64,000 nucleotides of DNA, taken from NCBI GenBank assembly GCA_945860165.1, contig CAMAPL010000011.1:1-64000 (forward strand), written 5' to 3'. Shown one piece after another: positions 48,802 through 57,583 of the stretch (positions are counted from its first letter, which is position 1; each line of letters starts with the position of its first letter). A model generated the notes under the pieces. That model saw nothing but the letters and a program-made list of their open reading frames with translations. It ran no database searches and was not told where the DNA came from. Position numbers and translations under genes: made by a program. The DNA comes from Rhizobium sp. Q54 (GTDB lineage: Bacteria; Pseudomonadota; Alphaproteobacteria; Micropepsales; Micropepsaceae).

Positions 48802-49068
48802 ATGAGAGAAAAAAAACACGGCACGCATGTAATCGGACCGGATGGCTCGGTGCTGACGAGAGCGAACCTGCCGCCCGCCAATCTGAAGCGCTGGGTGGCG
48901 CGCCGCAAAGCCGAAGTCATCGCCGCGGTCAAAGGCGGGCTGCTGACCATGCCGCAGGCCTGCGCCCGCTATTCCATTTCCACTGAGGAATTCCTGTAAT
49001 GGGAACGCCATTATGAAAGCGAAGGCCTGGAAAGCCTGCGCGGCGACCTCGGCACGCTACAGCACTAG
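48802..49068 (+). pseudogene. DUF1153 / SciP-like (CtrA inhibitor family) protein interrupted by TAA at 48997-48999
   Basis: GTHVIGPDGSVLTRANLPPANLKRWVARRKAEVIAAVKGGLLTMPQACARYSISTEEFL*WERHYESEGLESLRGDLGTLQH. Confidence 0.75.
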
Positions 49069-51095
49069 CTTTCCAGCGCCGCCAGGACACCGGCCTCGGT
49101 GAGAATCTGGGGCAGGATTTTCGGCGCGGCTCCGCCCGGGGCGTAATACAGATATAGCGGCACGCCCGAACGGCCATATTCTTTAAGCAGCGCAGTGATT
49201 TCGGGATTCTGGTTGGTCCAGTCCGCCACCATGTAAACCACATTCTTCTGCGCGAAGGCGCTTTGGACGGGCTGCTTGTTCAGCACCGCTTCCTCATTCA
49301 CCAGACAGGTGATGCACCAGGCTGCGGTGGCATCCACAAACACAGCACGGCCCTGGGCGCGATAAGACGCCAGCTTGGCGGTGCTGTAGGATTCGCCGCG
49401 CGTAGTCTGGGTCGCCGGCACGGGCACTGCGCCGCGCAACTGATTGACACCCCACAAGGCCCCCAGCAGCACCAGCAGCGCCGCAACGGTGCCGAGGATG
49501 CGGCCGCGCGCCGTCATGTCGCGCGTCACGCTCCACAGCCATGCGGCCATCGCCACGAAAATCATCGCCGCCGAGACGATGGCGACACCGCGCGGGCCGG
49601 CCTGCTGCGCCAGCACCCAGACCAACCAGGCGGCGGCCATGTACATGGGAAACGCCAGGAATTGCTTCAGCCGCAGCATCCAGGGACCAGGTCTAGGCAG
49701 GAAAGACAGCGCCCGCGGCCACAGGCCCAGCAGGATGAAGGGAAGCGCAAAGCCGACCCCCAGCGCCACAAAAACTGCCAAGGCCGCGGCTACGCCTTGC
49801 GACAGTGCAAAGCCCAGTGCTGCGGCCATAAAAGGCGCGGTGCAGGGCGCGGCCACCGCGACGGCGAGCACGCCGGTGAAGAAAGCGCCAAGCGAACCGT
49901 TCTTGCGCGTCAGCCCCTCGCCAGCGGTGATGCTGCCGACCTCGAACAGGCCGGAAAGATTGAGGCCCACCGCAAACACCAGCAGCGCGAAGCCCGCCAC
50001 CACCATGGGCGACTGCAACTGAAAGCCCCAGCCGATGGTCGCGCCGCCCTGGCGCAGCAAAAGGACCAGCAATCCCAGCGCCGCGAAGCTGACAATCGCG
50101 CCCAGCGCATAGGAGAAGCTTTCGCGGCGGCCTTCGGTGCCGTGCTGCGCCAGCGCCAGCGCCTTCATCGCCAGGATCGGCAGCACGCAGGGCATCATGT
50201 TGAGGATCAGCCCGCCCAACAGTGCGAACAGGATCGCCAGCCACAAAGTGAGATCACCCTCGGCGGCAACTTGCGTGAATTCCGCGGCCGGCACCGGTCC
50301 AGGCTGGGCATTCACTTCCAGCGCCTGGACCGACCCATCGGACGAGGTAAGAACCAGCAGGCCTTCCAGCAGCGCGCTGACTTTGGCGCCAGGCGTCAGG
50401 CGCAGCACCAACCCATCCTTGGCATAGCCGACAAGCTGGGGCGCGGGATTCTTGATCAGTCCGGAACGCGCCGGAAAGAAATCTGCACCTTTGGGACGCG
50501 CCGACACCAAGTTAGGCGCAGCAACATACAGGTCGAGCACATTGCCCAGCGCATAGGTGATCTTCCAGGGTGACACCACAGGCAGCAGCGCGCGCGCCGC
50601 CGCGAAGTCCTTGGCCTCCGCCGGATCGGGCGCCTGGGCGCCGATCGGGACGGTGATACTCAGCGATCGTTCTTCGGGAATGCAGATATTCTTGCACACC
50701 AGCCAGCTGGCGGACGCCTTGATCGTCACCGTCTCGCCAGCCTTTGCGTCAGCGGGCGCAGTGATTTTGCTCAGCAGCCAGAGCTTGCCTTCATAGCCGT
50801 AATCCATCAGCGGCCCGACCGGCACGCGCATGGGGCGCGGCCACTGGATGGCATCAGCCTTCCAGCCCGGCGGCAATGTCCATTCAATGATGGTGGGCGC
50901 ACCGGCATCGCCGGGATTCTTCCAATAGGTGTGCCATTCGGGCGCGATCTGTTCTTCCAGCGCGACGGTGATGCTACCGCTGGGAGCGACGGCCTTGCCC
51001 TCGGCGATCAGCCGGGCCTGGACCTTGGGCTGGGAGTCCTGCGCCATGGCGGGCGCGGCCATGAACAGGGCCAGAAAGAGAAGTATGTGCTTCAT
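49065..51095 (-). CDS. DsbD-like thiol:disulfide interchange protein
   Basis: N-term DsbD-like domain, 8 TM core with PCVLPILAMKAL, C-term thioredoxin ATAAWCITCLVNEEAVL. Confidence 0.88.
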   Translation of the reverse strand: MKHILLFLALFMAAPAMAQDSQPKVQARLIAEGKAVAPSGSITVALEEQIAPEWHTYWKNPGDAGAPTIIEWTLPPGWKADAIQWPRPMRVPVGPLMDYGYEGKLWLLSKITAPADAKAGETVTIKASASWLVCKNICIPEERSLSITVPIGAQAPDPAEAKDFAAARALLPVVSPWKITYALGNVLDLYVAAPNLVSARPKGADFFPARSGLIKNPAPQLVGYAKDGLVLRLTPGAKVSALLEGLLVLTSSDGSVQALEVNAQPGPVPAAEFTQVAAEGDLTLWLAILFALLGGLILNMMPCVLPILAMKALALAQHGTEGRRESFSYALGAIVSFAALGLLVLLLRQGGATIGWGFQLQSPMVVAGFALLVFAVGLNLSGLFEVGSITAGEGLTRKNGSLGAFFTGVLAVAVAAPCTAPFMAAALGFALSQGVAAALAVFVALGVGFALPFILLGLWPRALSFLPRPGPWMLRLKQFLAFPMYMAAAWLVWVLAQQAGPRGVAIVSAAMIFVAMAAWLWSVTRDMTARGRILGTVAALLVLLGALWGVNQLRGAVPVPATQTTRGESYSTAKLASYRAQGRAVFVDATAAWCITCLVNEEAVLNKQPVQSAFAQKNVVYMVADWTNQNPEITALLKEYGRSGVPLYLYYAPGGAAPKILPQILTEAGVLAALES

Positions 51096-51159
51096 GCCCC
51101 TGCCCTATACCGGTTCGCCATGCTATTCGCCAGTAACGGCAAACGGTTACAGGCAGGGT

Positions 51160-51729
51160 ATGCGGATCACGGGCGGAAAACTGGGCGGACGGCGGCTGAT
51201 TGTGCCCGAGGATGTCAGTGTGCGCCCCACCAGCGACCGCTCCCGCCAGGCGATCTTTAATATCCTGCGGCACAAGGATTTCGGTATCGGCTTTGCGCTG
51301 GAAGACGCGGCGGTCGCCGATCTGTTCGCCGGCACCGGCGCGCTGGGCATTGAGGCTTTGTCACAAGGGGCGCGCTGGTGCCTTTTGGTGGACGACAACG
51401 CCGACAGCCGCGCCATCCAGCGCGAGAATATCGAAGCCCTGGGCCTGACCGGCGTCACCCGCATCTGGCGGCGCGATGCCTGCGATCTGGGTCCGCTGGG
51501 GCCCAGCGCGGGCGGGCCGTTCAACCTGGTGTTCATGGATCCGCCCTATCGCAAGAACCTGATCCCGCCCGCACTCAAGAGCCTGAAGGACGGTGGCTGG
51601 CTGGCCGACAAAGCCCTGATCGTGGCCGAGACCAACGCCAGCGAAGAGGTTGATCTCGCGGGTTTCACGCTGCTCGACGAACGCGATTATGGCGAGACGC
51701 GGATGCGATTTTTAACGCCAACTCCCTAA
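51160..51729 (+). CDS. rsmD: 16S rRNA (guanine966-N2)-methyltransferase RsmD
   Basis: MRITGGKLGGRRLIVPEDVSVRPTSDRSRQAIFNIL; FMDPPYRKNL. Confidence 0.93.
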   Translation: MRITGGKLGGRRLIVPEDVSVRPTSDRSRQAIFNILRHKDFGIGFALEDAAVADLFAGTGALGIEALSQGARWCLLVDDNADSRAIQRENIEALGLTGVTRIWRRDACDLGPLGPSAGGPFNLVFMDPPYRKNLIPPALKSLKDGGWLADKALIVAETNASEEVDLAGFTLLDERDYGETRMRFLTPTP

Positions 51730-51731
51730 TT

Positions 51732-51766
51732 CACCATGGCCGGGTTTAACCCGGCCATCCATGGTG
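51732..51766. repeat. Inverted repeat between convergent rsmD and mutL
   Basis: CACCATGGCCGGGTT / AACCCGGCCATCCATGGTG. Confidence 0.6.
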
Positions 51767-51859
51767 ACCCTTGCTCTGGATGGGCGGGTCGTGAAGTTTA
51801 CCCTCCGGCCGCGCTTTGCGCGGGCCGGAGAGCCCGCGCATGGTGAGTGAGAAGCTTGG

Positions 51860-53650
51860 CTATCTTCGCCCAAATAGCTTTTCGATATCGGCCAGTTTGA
51901 GTTCGACATAGGTCGGGCGGCCGTGATTGCACTGGCCGGAATGTGGTGTGGCTTCCATCTCGCGCAGCAGGGCGTTCATCTCCTCGGCATTGAGGCGGCG
52001 GCCCGCCCGCACACTCATATGGCAGGCCAACGTGCCCGATACTTCTTCCAGCCGTTCCTTCAGCGAAAGCGCGTTGCCGGTTTCGGCGATCTCATCCGCC
52101 AGGTCGCGCACCAGGCCTTTCACATCCAGCTTGCCCAGCATGGCGGGGACTTCGCGCACCACCACCGCATCGGGGCCGAAGGCTTCGATCACCAGCCCCA
52201 GCTCGGCCAGTTCGGCGGCGCGGCCGGCAACGCGCGCCACTTCGCTGGGATCGAGGTCCACCACTTCGGGGATCAGCAGGGGCTGGCGCGCGATGCCGCC
52301 ATTGGCCAGCGCCTTTTTCATCCGCTCATAGACCAGCCGCTCATGGGCGGCGTGCTGATCGACAATGACAATGCCGTCGGCGGTCTGGGCCACGACATAG
52401 GTTTCATGCAGCTGGGCCCTTGCAACGCCTAAAGGGGCCACACCCAGCGGCGTGTTCGCCGCGGCTTCCATCGGCGCCTCTTCCATCCGCACCGACATCG
52501 GCAAGGATGCGGCATAGGACGGTGCCGCCTCCCGCACAGCGGAAAAAATGTTCGGCGACTGGAACGGCGACGGCGCCTGACGCTGGAAGGCAGCCAACGC
52601 ACTGCCCGCAACGGTGGTCGAGGCGCGATGGCCGGCATCGGCCAGTGCGTGTTTCAGCGCCCCCACGATCAGCCCGCGCACCAGTCCGGCATCGCGGAAG
52701 CGCACTTCGGTCTTGGCGGGATGGACATTCACATCGACGAAATCGGGATCGCAGTCCAGAAACAGTGCCAGCGCGGGATGACGATCACGGGCCAGGAAAT
52801 CGGCATAGGCGCCGCGCACCGCCCCCACCAGCAGCTTGTCGCGCACCGGGCGGCCATTAACGAACAGGAACTGCATCGCGGCATTGGCGCGGTTGTAGGT
52901 GGGAAGACCGGCATAACCGCTCAGCCTGACGCCTTCACGCACTGCCTCCACGCCGGCGGCATTGTCGCCGAACTCGCGGCCCATGATCCGGGCGAGGCGC
53001 GGCAGGCGCCCGTCCATCAGGTCGGGCTCGGCCGCCATATCGAGCGCCTTGCGCCCGTCCAAGATTAGCATGAAAGCGATGTCGGGCCGCGCCATCGCCA
53101 GCCGCTTGACGATATCGATGATCGCCAGGTCTTCCGAGCGCGACGATTTCAGGAATTTCAGCCGTGCCGGGGTGGCATAGAACAACTCGCGCACTTCGGC
53201 GCGGGTGCCGTGCTGGCCGGGTGCGCGAAAGCCGACAGGCATCGGACCCTGGACGCGGCCGCCATCGATCCTGATTTCCGAAGCTTCGCCCTCCCTGGTC
53301 CGGCTGGCGATGGAAAGCCGCGCCACCGCGCCGATGGACGGCAGTGCCTCGCCACGAAAGCCCATGGTCACAATATGCGAAAGATCGTCTTCGCCGCCCG
53401 CCAGCGGCAGCTTGGAGGTGGCGTGGCGCTGGATCGCAAGCCTGAGATCGTCGGCACTCATGCCGATGCCATCATCTTCCACCAGCAGCAGGTCGGCGCC
53501 GCCATTGGAGGCAGCAATGTCGATGCGGGTGGCGCCCGCATCCATCGCATTTTCCACCAGTTCCTTGATCGCCGCCGCCGGGCGCTCGACCACCTCGCCC
53601 GCCGCGATGCGGTTGACGGTACCTTCCGAAAGTTGGCGGATTCTGCTCAT
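51860..53650 (-). CDS. mutL: DNA mismatch repair protein MutL
   Basis: [57 protein letters not shown]-term [40 protein letters not shown]. Confidence 0.96.
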   Translation of the reverse strand: MSRIRQLSEGTVNRIAAGEVVERPAAAIKELVENAMDAGATRIDIAASNGGADLLLVEDDGIGMSADDLRLAIQRHATSKLPLAGGEDDLSHIVTMGFRGEALPSIGAVARLSIASRTREGEASEIRIDGGRVQGPMPVGFRAPGQHGTRAEVRELFYATPARLKFLKSSRSEDLAIIDIVKRLAMARPDIAFMLILDGRKALDMAAEPDLMDGRLPRLARIMGREFGDNAAGVEAVREGVRLSGYAGLPTYNRANAAMQFLFVNGRPVRDKLLVGAVRGAYADFLARDRHPALALFLDCDPDFVDVNVHPAKTEVRFRDAGLVRGLIVGALKHALADAGHRASTTVAGSALAAFQRQAPSPFQSPNIFSAVREAAPSYAASLPMSVRMEEAPMEAAANTPLGVAPLGVARAQLHETYVVAQTADGIVIVDQHAAHERLVYERMKKALANGGIARQPLLIPEVVDLDPSEVARVAGRAAELAELGLVIEAFGPDAVVVREVPAMLGKLDVKGLVRDLADEIAETGNALSLKERLEEVSGTLACHMSVRAGRRLNAEEMNALLREMEATPHSGQCNHGRPTYVELKLADIEKLFGRR

Positions 53651-53711
53651 GCGCCCAAGCCTAGCAGCCGCCGGCCCAGAGGCGGCGCGCTCCTCACGTC
53701 CATCAACAGTT

Positions 53712-55145
53712 TCAGGGTTTTTTGACGGTTTGGGGCGTCGTCACCGGCCCGGCCAAAGGCTTCTCAGCCGACTGGGTGGCCGGGATGGACGCAGGCGGAG
53801 TGGCCGGCGGTCGCACCGGCGGACGGGCTACCATTGGCGCGGGGCGGCCATCAGACGGCGTGCCGGCGATCACCACCGTCAGCTTGGCCGGATCGTAAAG
53901 CCGTTTGGCCACCCGCCGCACATCGGCCAGGGTCACGGCCTGGATCAGCGCATTGCGCCGCGCGACATAACCGATATCCAGATTCTGGCGCTGGAAGGCG
54001 CCGAGCTGCGAGGCCGTGCCGCCATTAGAGGCAAAGGCCATCGGGAAAGATCCGGTAAGATAGGTCTTGGCATCATCCAGCTCGGTCTGGGTGGGGCCGT
54101 CCTTGGCGAAAGTGGCCATCGTGTCCTTGACCACCTGCACGGTCTGGGTGATCGCATTGGCGCGGGTGGCGACTGATCCCATCATCACGCTGGCCTTGCT
54201 ATAGGCGGTCAGCGAGGTGGAGACGCCATAGGTCAGCCCGCGCTTGACGCGGACTTCGTCGGTCAGGCGCGAGGAAAAGCCGCCGCCGCCCAGGATATAA
54301 TTGGCAACATAACCGGGAATGAAATCGGGATCGGCGCGCATGATTCCGGGCAGCCCGAAAACAGCGGTGGGCTGCGGCACCGGCAGCGGCACGATCAGCA
54401 CCCCCGGCCGGCCCAGCCGCCCGATATTGGGCAGCGCCGGCACGGCATGGTTGGAGACCGGCTTGAAGGTGGCGGCCAGCAATTTGGTGAGCGCCGGCTT
54501 GGTGATGTCGCCGGCCACCGCCACTTTCAGTCCATTGGTCACCCAATGTTTGCGGGCAAAGGCCCGCAGATCGGCGGCGGTGATGCTGGAAATGGCGCCG
54601 AACTCGCCGATACTGGCATGGCCATAGGGATGGACGCCGAAAAAGGCGCTGGTAAAGGCACGGCCCGCCACCCGGGGCGGCTCGGCCTGGTCCTGTTGCA
54701 GCACCTGGATGATCTGGGTGCGCACCCGCGCCAAGGCATCGGCCTCGAAGCGCGGCTTGGTCAGCGCCATCTGCAGCAGGCGCATCGCCTCGGGCACATT
54801 TTCCTTGAGCGTGGTGATGGAAATCACCAGATGGTCGCGGTCGGCCCGCGCCGAAAAACCGATGGCGCGGTTGGCCACGGCTTCGTGGAACGCCTTGGAG
54901 CTGAGATTGCCCGCGCCTTCGTCCATCATCGAGGCGGCAAAGGAGGCAAGCCCCGCCTTGCCGGCTGGATCATAGGCCGAACCCGCCGGCAGCGAGATAC
55001 TGAAGGCAATTACGGGAACGGTGTGGTCTTCAGCGAACCAGACCGTCGCGTTTTTGCCCAGATCGATATTCTCGATCGTGGCGGCTCGCACAGGAGCAGC
55101 GGTAAGAAACGCAAAAGCGAAAGCGCAAAGAACGCGGCGGATCAT
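53712..55145 (-). CDS. M16 family peptidase (non-catalytic-type partner)
   Basis: Signal peptide; [30 protein letters not shown] lacks HxxEH. Confidence 0.85.
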   Translation of the reverse strand: MIRRVLCAFAFAFLTAAPVRAATIENIDLGKNATVWFAEDHTVPVIAFSISLPAGSAYDPAGKAGLASFAASMMDEGAGNLSSKAFHEAVANRAIGFSARADRDHLVISITTLKENVPEAMRLLQMALTKPRFEADALARVRTQIIQVLQQDQAEPPRVAGRAFTSAFFGVHPYGHASIGEFGAISSITAADLRAFARKHWVTNGLKVAVAGDITKPALTKLLAATFKPVSNHAVPALPNIGRLGRPGVLIVPLPVPQPTAVFGLPGIMRADPDFIPGYVANYILGGGGFSSRLTDEVRVKRGLTYGVSTSLTAYSKASVMMGSVATRANAITQTVQVVKDTMATFAKDGPTQTELDDAKTYLTGSFPMAFASNGGTASQLGAFQRQNLDIGYVARRNALIQAVTLADVRRVAKRLYDPAKLTVVIAGTPSDGRPAPMVARPPVRPPATPPASIPATQSAEKPLAGPVTTPQTVKKP

Positions 55146-56533
55146 TTCGCGCCTCCCGGCAGCAGGTAGGCTGTCACCGCCTGGTTGCGCGAAAGGCTCT
55201 GTGCCGCGCGGCGCACATTCTCGGCAGAGACGGCACGGATGCGCGCCGGCCATTCATTGACGTCGTCCACCGTCAATCCGATCGACAGCGCCTGGCCATA
55301 GGCCATGGCCAGCGCCATCTGGCTGTCGCGGCGATAGGTAACGCTGGCCACCAGGCCGGTCTTGGCGCGGGTCAGATCGGCACCCTCTGGCAGATTGCTG
55401 CGGGTCGATTGCAAGACCTGGTCGACCGCCTTTTCCAGCGCCTGCAGGCTGACGCCCGGGCGCGGCACGGCATAGACCGAGAACAAGCCCGCATCGCGGT
55501 TGTTGCCATCATAGCCGGCGCCCGCATCGCTGGCGAGTTTCTTCTGTTCCACCAGCACGCGATACAAGGTCGATGTCTGGCCACCGCCCAGGAGCTGGCC
55601 ATAAGTTTCCAGTGCTTGGGCCTGGCCTGGGCGACCCTGCGCATAGGACGGCACGCGATAGATCCGCGAGAAGATCGGCACCCGTGCATCGGCGCGGGTG
55701 ATGGTCATGCGGGTTTCCGCCAGGCGCGGCGGCTCGGCAGCTTCGGCGCGGGGCTCAAGGTTGCGCGCCGGCAGCTTGCCATAGGCGTCCTGCGCCATCT
55801 TGCGCACGTCTTCGGGCGTGACATCGCCCGCCACCACCAGGATGGCGTTGTTGGGCGCATAGTGCGCATTGTAGAAACGCTGCGCCGAGACGCGGTCGAT
55901 GCGGCGGATCTCTTCGGCCCAGCCGATCACCGGCCGGCCATAAGGATGGGTGAGGTGCAGCGCGGCGCGCATCTGTTCGTTCATCAGTGACTGGGGATCG
56001 CTCTCCACCCGCATGCGGCGCTCTTCCAGCACCACGTCGCGCTCCGGACCCACGCTGGCATCGGTCAGGATCAGGTTGGTAAGACGGTCGGCTTCCAGCC
56101 GCATCACCAGCGGCAGCCGGTCCTTGGCGATCTGCTCGTAATAGGCGGTGTAGTCATGGCTGGTGAAGGCGTTGAGCTCGCCGCCATTCTTGGCGACGGT
56201 CTGCGAGAAAAGATCGCCGGGCACCGACTTGGTACCCCGGAACATCATATGCTCGAAGAAATGCGCGATGCCCGAGATGCCGGGCGGATCGTCCACGCCA
56301 CCGACCCGAAACCACAACATCTGAGTCACAACCGGCGCACGATGATCGGGGATCACCAGCACCTGCATGCCGTTCTGCAGGGCGAACTGGAAAGTGTTGT
56401 TACCGGTCTGGCGCGGATTGACCGGCGCCAGCGCCGACAATTTGCTGCGGTCTTGCGACTGCGCCAAAGCCGCGAAGGGCGCGGCGGCAATCAGACAGGC
56501 GGCGGCAAAGGTCGCGAGTCTAGAACCAGTCAA
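55142..56533 (-). CDS. M16 family zinc peptidase
   Basis: ISGIAHFFEHMMFRGT (HxxEH); likely TTG start overlapping the upstream stop. Confidence 0.88.
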   Translation of the reverse strand: MTGSRLATFAAACLIAAAPFAALAQSQDRSKLSALAPVNPRQTGNNTFQFALQNGMQVLVIPDHRAPVVTQMLWFRVGGVDDPPGISGIAHFFEHMMFRGTKSVPGDLFSQTVAKNGGELNAFTSHDYTAYYEQIAKDRLPLVMRLEADRLTNLILTDASVGPERDVVLEERRMRVESDPQSLMNEQMRAALHLTHPYGRPVIGWAEEIRRIDRVSAQRFYNAHYAPNNAILVVAGDVTPEDVRKMAQDAYGKLPARNLEPRAEAAEPPRLAETRMTITRADARVPIFSRIYRVPSYAQGRPGQAQALETYGQLLGGGQTSTLYRVLVEQKKLASDAGAGYDGNNRDAGLFSVYAVPRPGVSLQALEKAVDQVLQSTRSNLPEGADLTRAKTGLVASVTYRRDSQMALAMAYGQALSIGLTVDDVNEWPARIRAVSAENVRRAAQSLSRNQAVTAYLLPGGAK

Positions 56534-57068
56534 ACCAGCCGCCGCTCTCTTCTTTTTTAGGTGCTGCGGTCGCGGTGGTTCTGCGTCCGCTGCGCGTGGT
56601 GGTGGTGAAGGCCGCGTCGGCATTGACCGGCTGGCCGGTGTCGCGCGTGGCGTTGGTGCGCAGGATGCGGTCGGTGAAGCTGCGGTCGGCATTCTGCCGG
56701 GCGCGTTCCTCGGCGCCCAGGCGGGCGCGCACCGCCGGATCGCTGTTCTGCGACCCGGCATTGGCCAGCAGCAGCTTTTCGGAGAGCGAATAATTGCCGC
56801 GCATGCCATTGGCCACGGTCTGGGGATCGGAATTGTTGAACAGCGCCTGCTGGGCGTTGCTAGACGGGTCCAGCGTATTGGCCGGCGGCGCGCCGGGCAA
56901 CGGCGGACGCAGGTTGAAGTCGGGCGGAATCACCAGCGGCGCCTTGGTGCTGACGGCGAACTCATCGGGCGATTTCTTTTGCAGACCCGCCAGGTCGCGC
57001 ATGGCGCTACAACCGGCCAAGACAAATCCGCACAAAGCCACGGCCAGCGCCGCGTTCAAACGTCTCAT
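56520..57068 (-). CDS. DUF3035 family lipoprotein
   Basis: MRRLNAALAVALCGFVLAGCSAMRDLAGLQKKSPDEFAVSTKAPLVIPPDFNLRPPLPG. Confidence 0.8.
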   Translation of the reverse strand: MRRLNAALAVALCGFVLAGCSAMRDLAGLQKKSPDEFAVSTKAPLVIPPDFNLRPPLPGAPPANTLDPSSNAQQALFNNSDPQTVANGMRGNYSLSEKLLLANAGSQNSDPAVRARLGAEERARQNADRSFTDRILRTNATRDTGQPVNADAAFTTTTRSGRRTTATAAPKKEESGGWFDWF

Positions 57069-57076
57069 TTCAAACC

Positions 57077-57583
57077 TCATGGACCATGCTCCGGCGGCGT
57101 TTCGGGCTTGACCACATCATAGATGATGGCCCCGGCGCCCAGTGTAATCGCCAGATCGGCTATATTGAAAACATACCAGTCATAGCCGAAGCCGTAAAAG
57201 TGGAAAAAATCCGCCACCTTGCCGTAGATGACCCGGTCCACCAGATTGTTCCCCAGCGCCCCCCCGATAATCAGCCCATAGCCGATGGCCAGGGACCGGC
57301 TGGTGGCGCTCCACAAAAGCCAGCTCAGCACGGCCACGGCGACCACCGACAGGCCGATCAGCAGGAAAGTTCCCAGCCGCCCCGAAGCCGGAAACAGGCC
57401 GTAGGAAATGCCCGGGTTCCACACCATTACAAGGTCGAAAAATGGCAAAATCGGGACGTTCTCGCCCGGCCCCATCTGGGCGAAGCCCAGGCCATAGAGC
57501 ATCAGCAGCTTGGTACCCTGGTCAGCGGCCAGGGCCAGTGCGGCGGCAATCAGGCCCGCCTCGCGCGGCTGGAGCGCGGTCAT
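57077..57583 (-). CDS. lspA: Lipoprotein signal peptidase
   Basis: AADQGTKLLM; GGALGNNLVDRVIYGKVADFFHF; VFNIADLAITLGA. Confidence 0.95.
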   Translation of the reverse strand: MTALQPREAGLIAAALALAADQGTKLLMLYGLGFAQMGPGENVPILPFFDLVMVWNPGISYGLFPASGRLGTFLLIGLSVVAVAVLSWLLWSATSRSLAIGYGLIIGGALGNNLVDRVIYGKVADFFHFYGFGYDWYVFNIADLAITLGAGAIIYDVVKPETPPEHGP

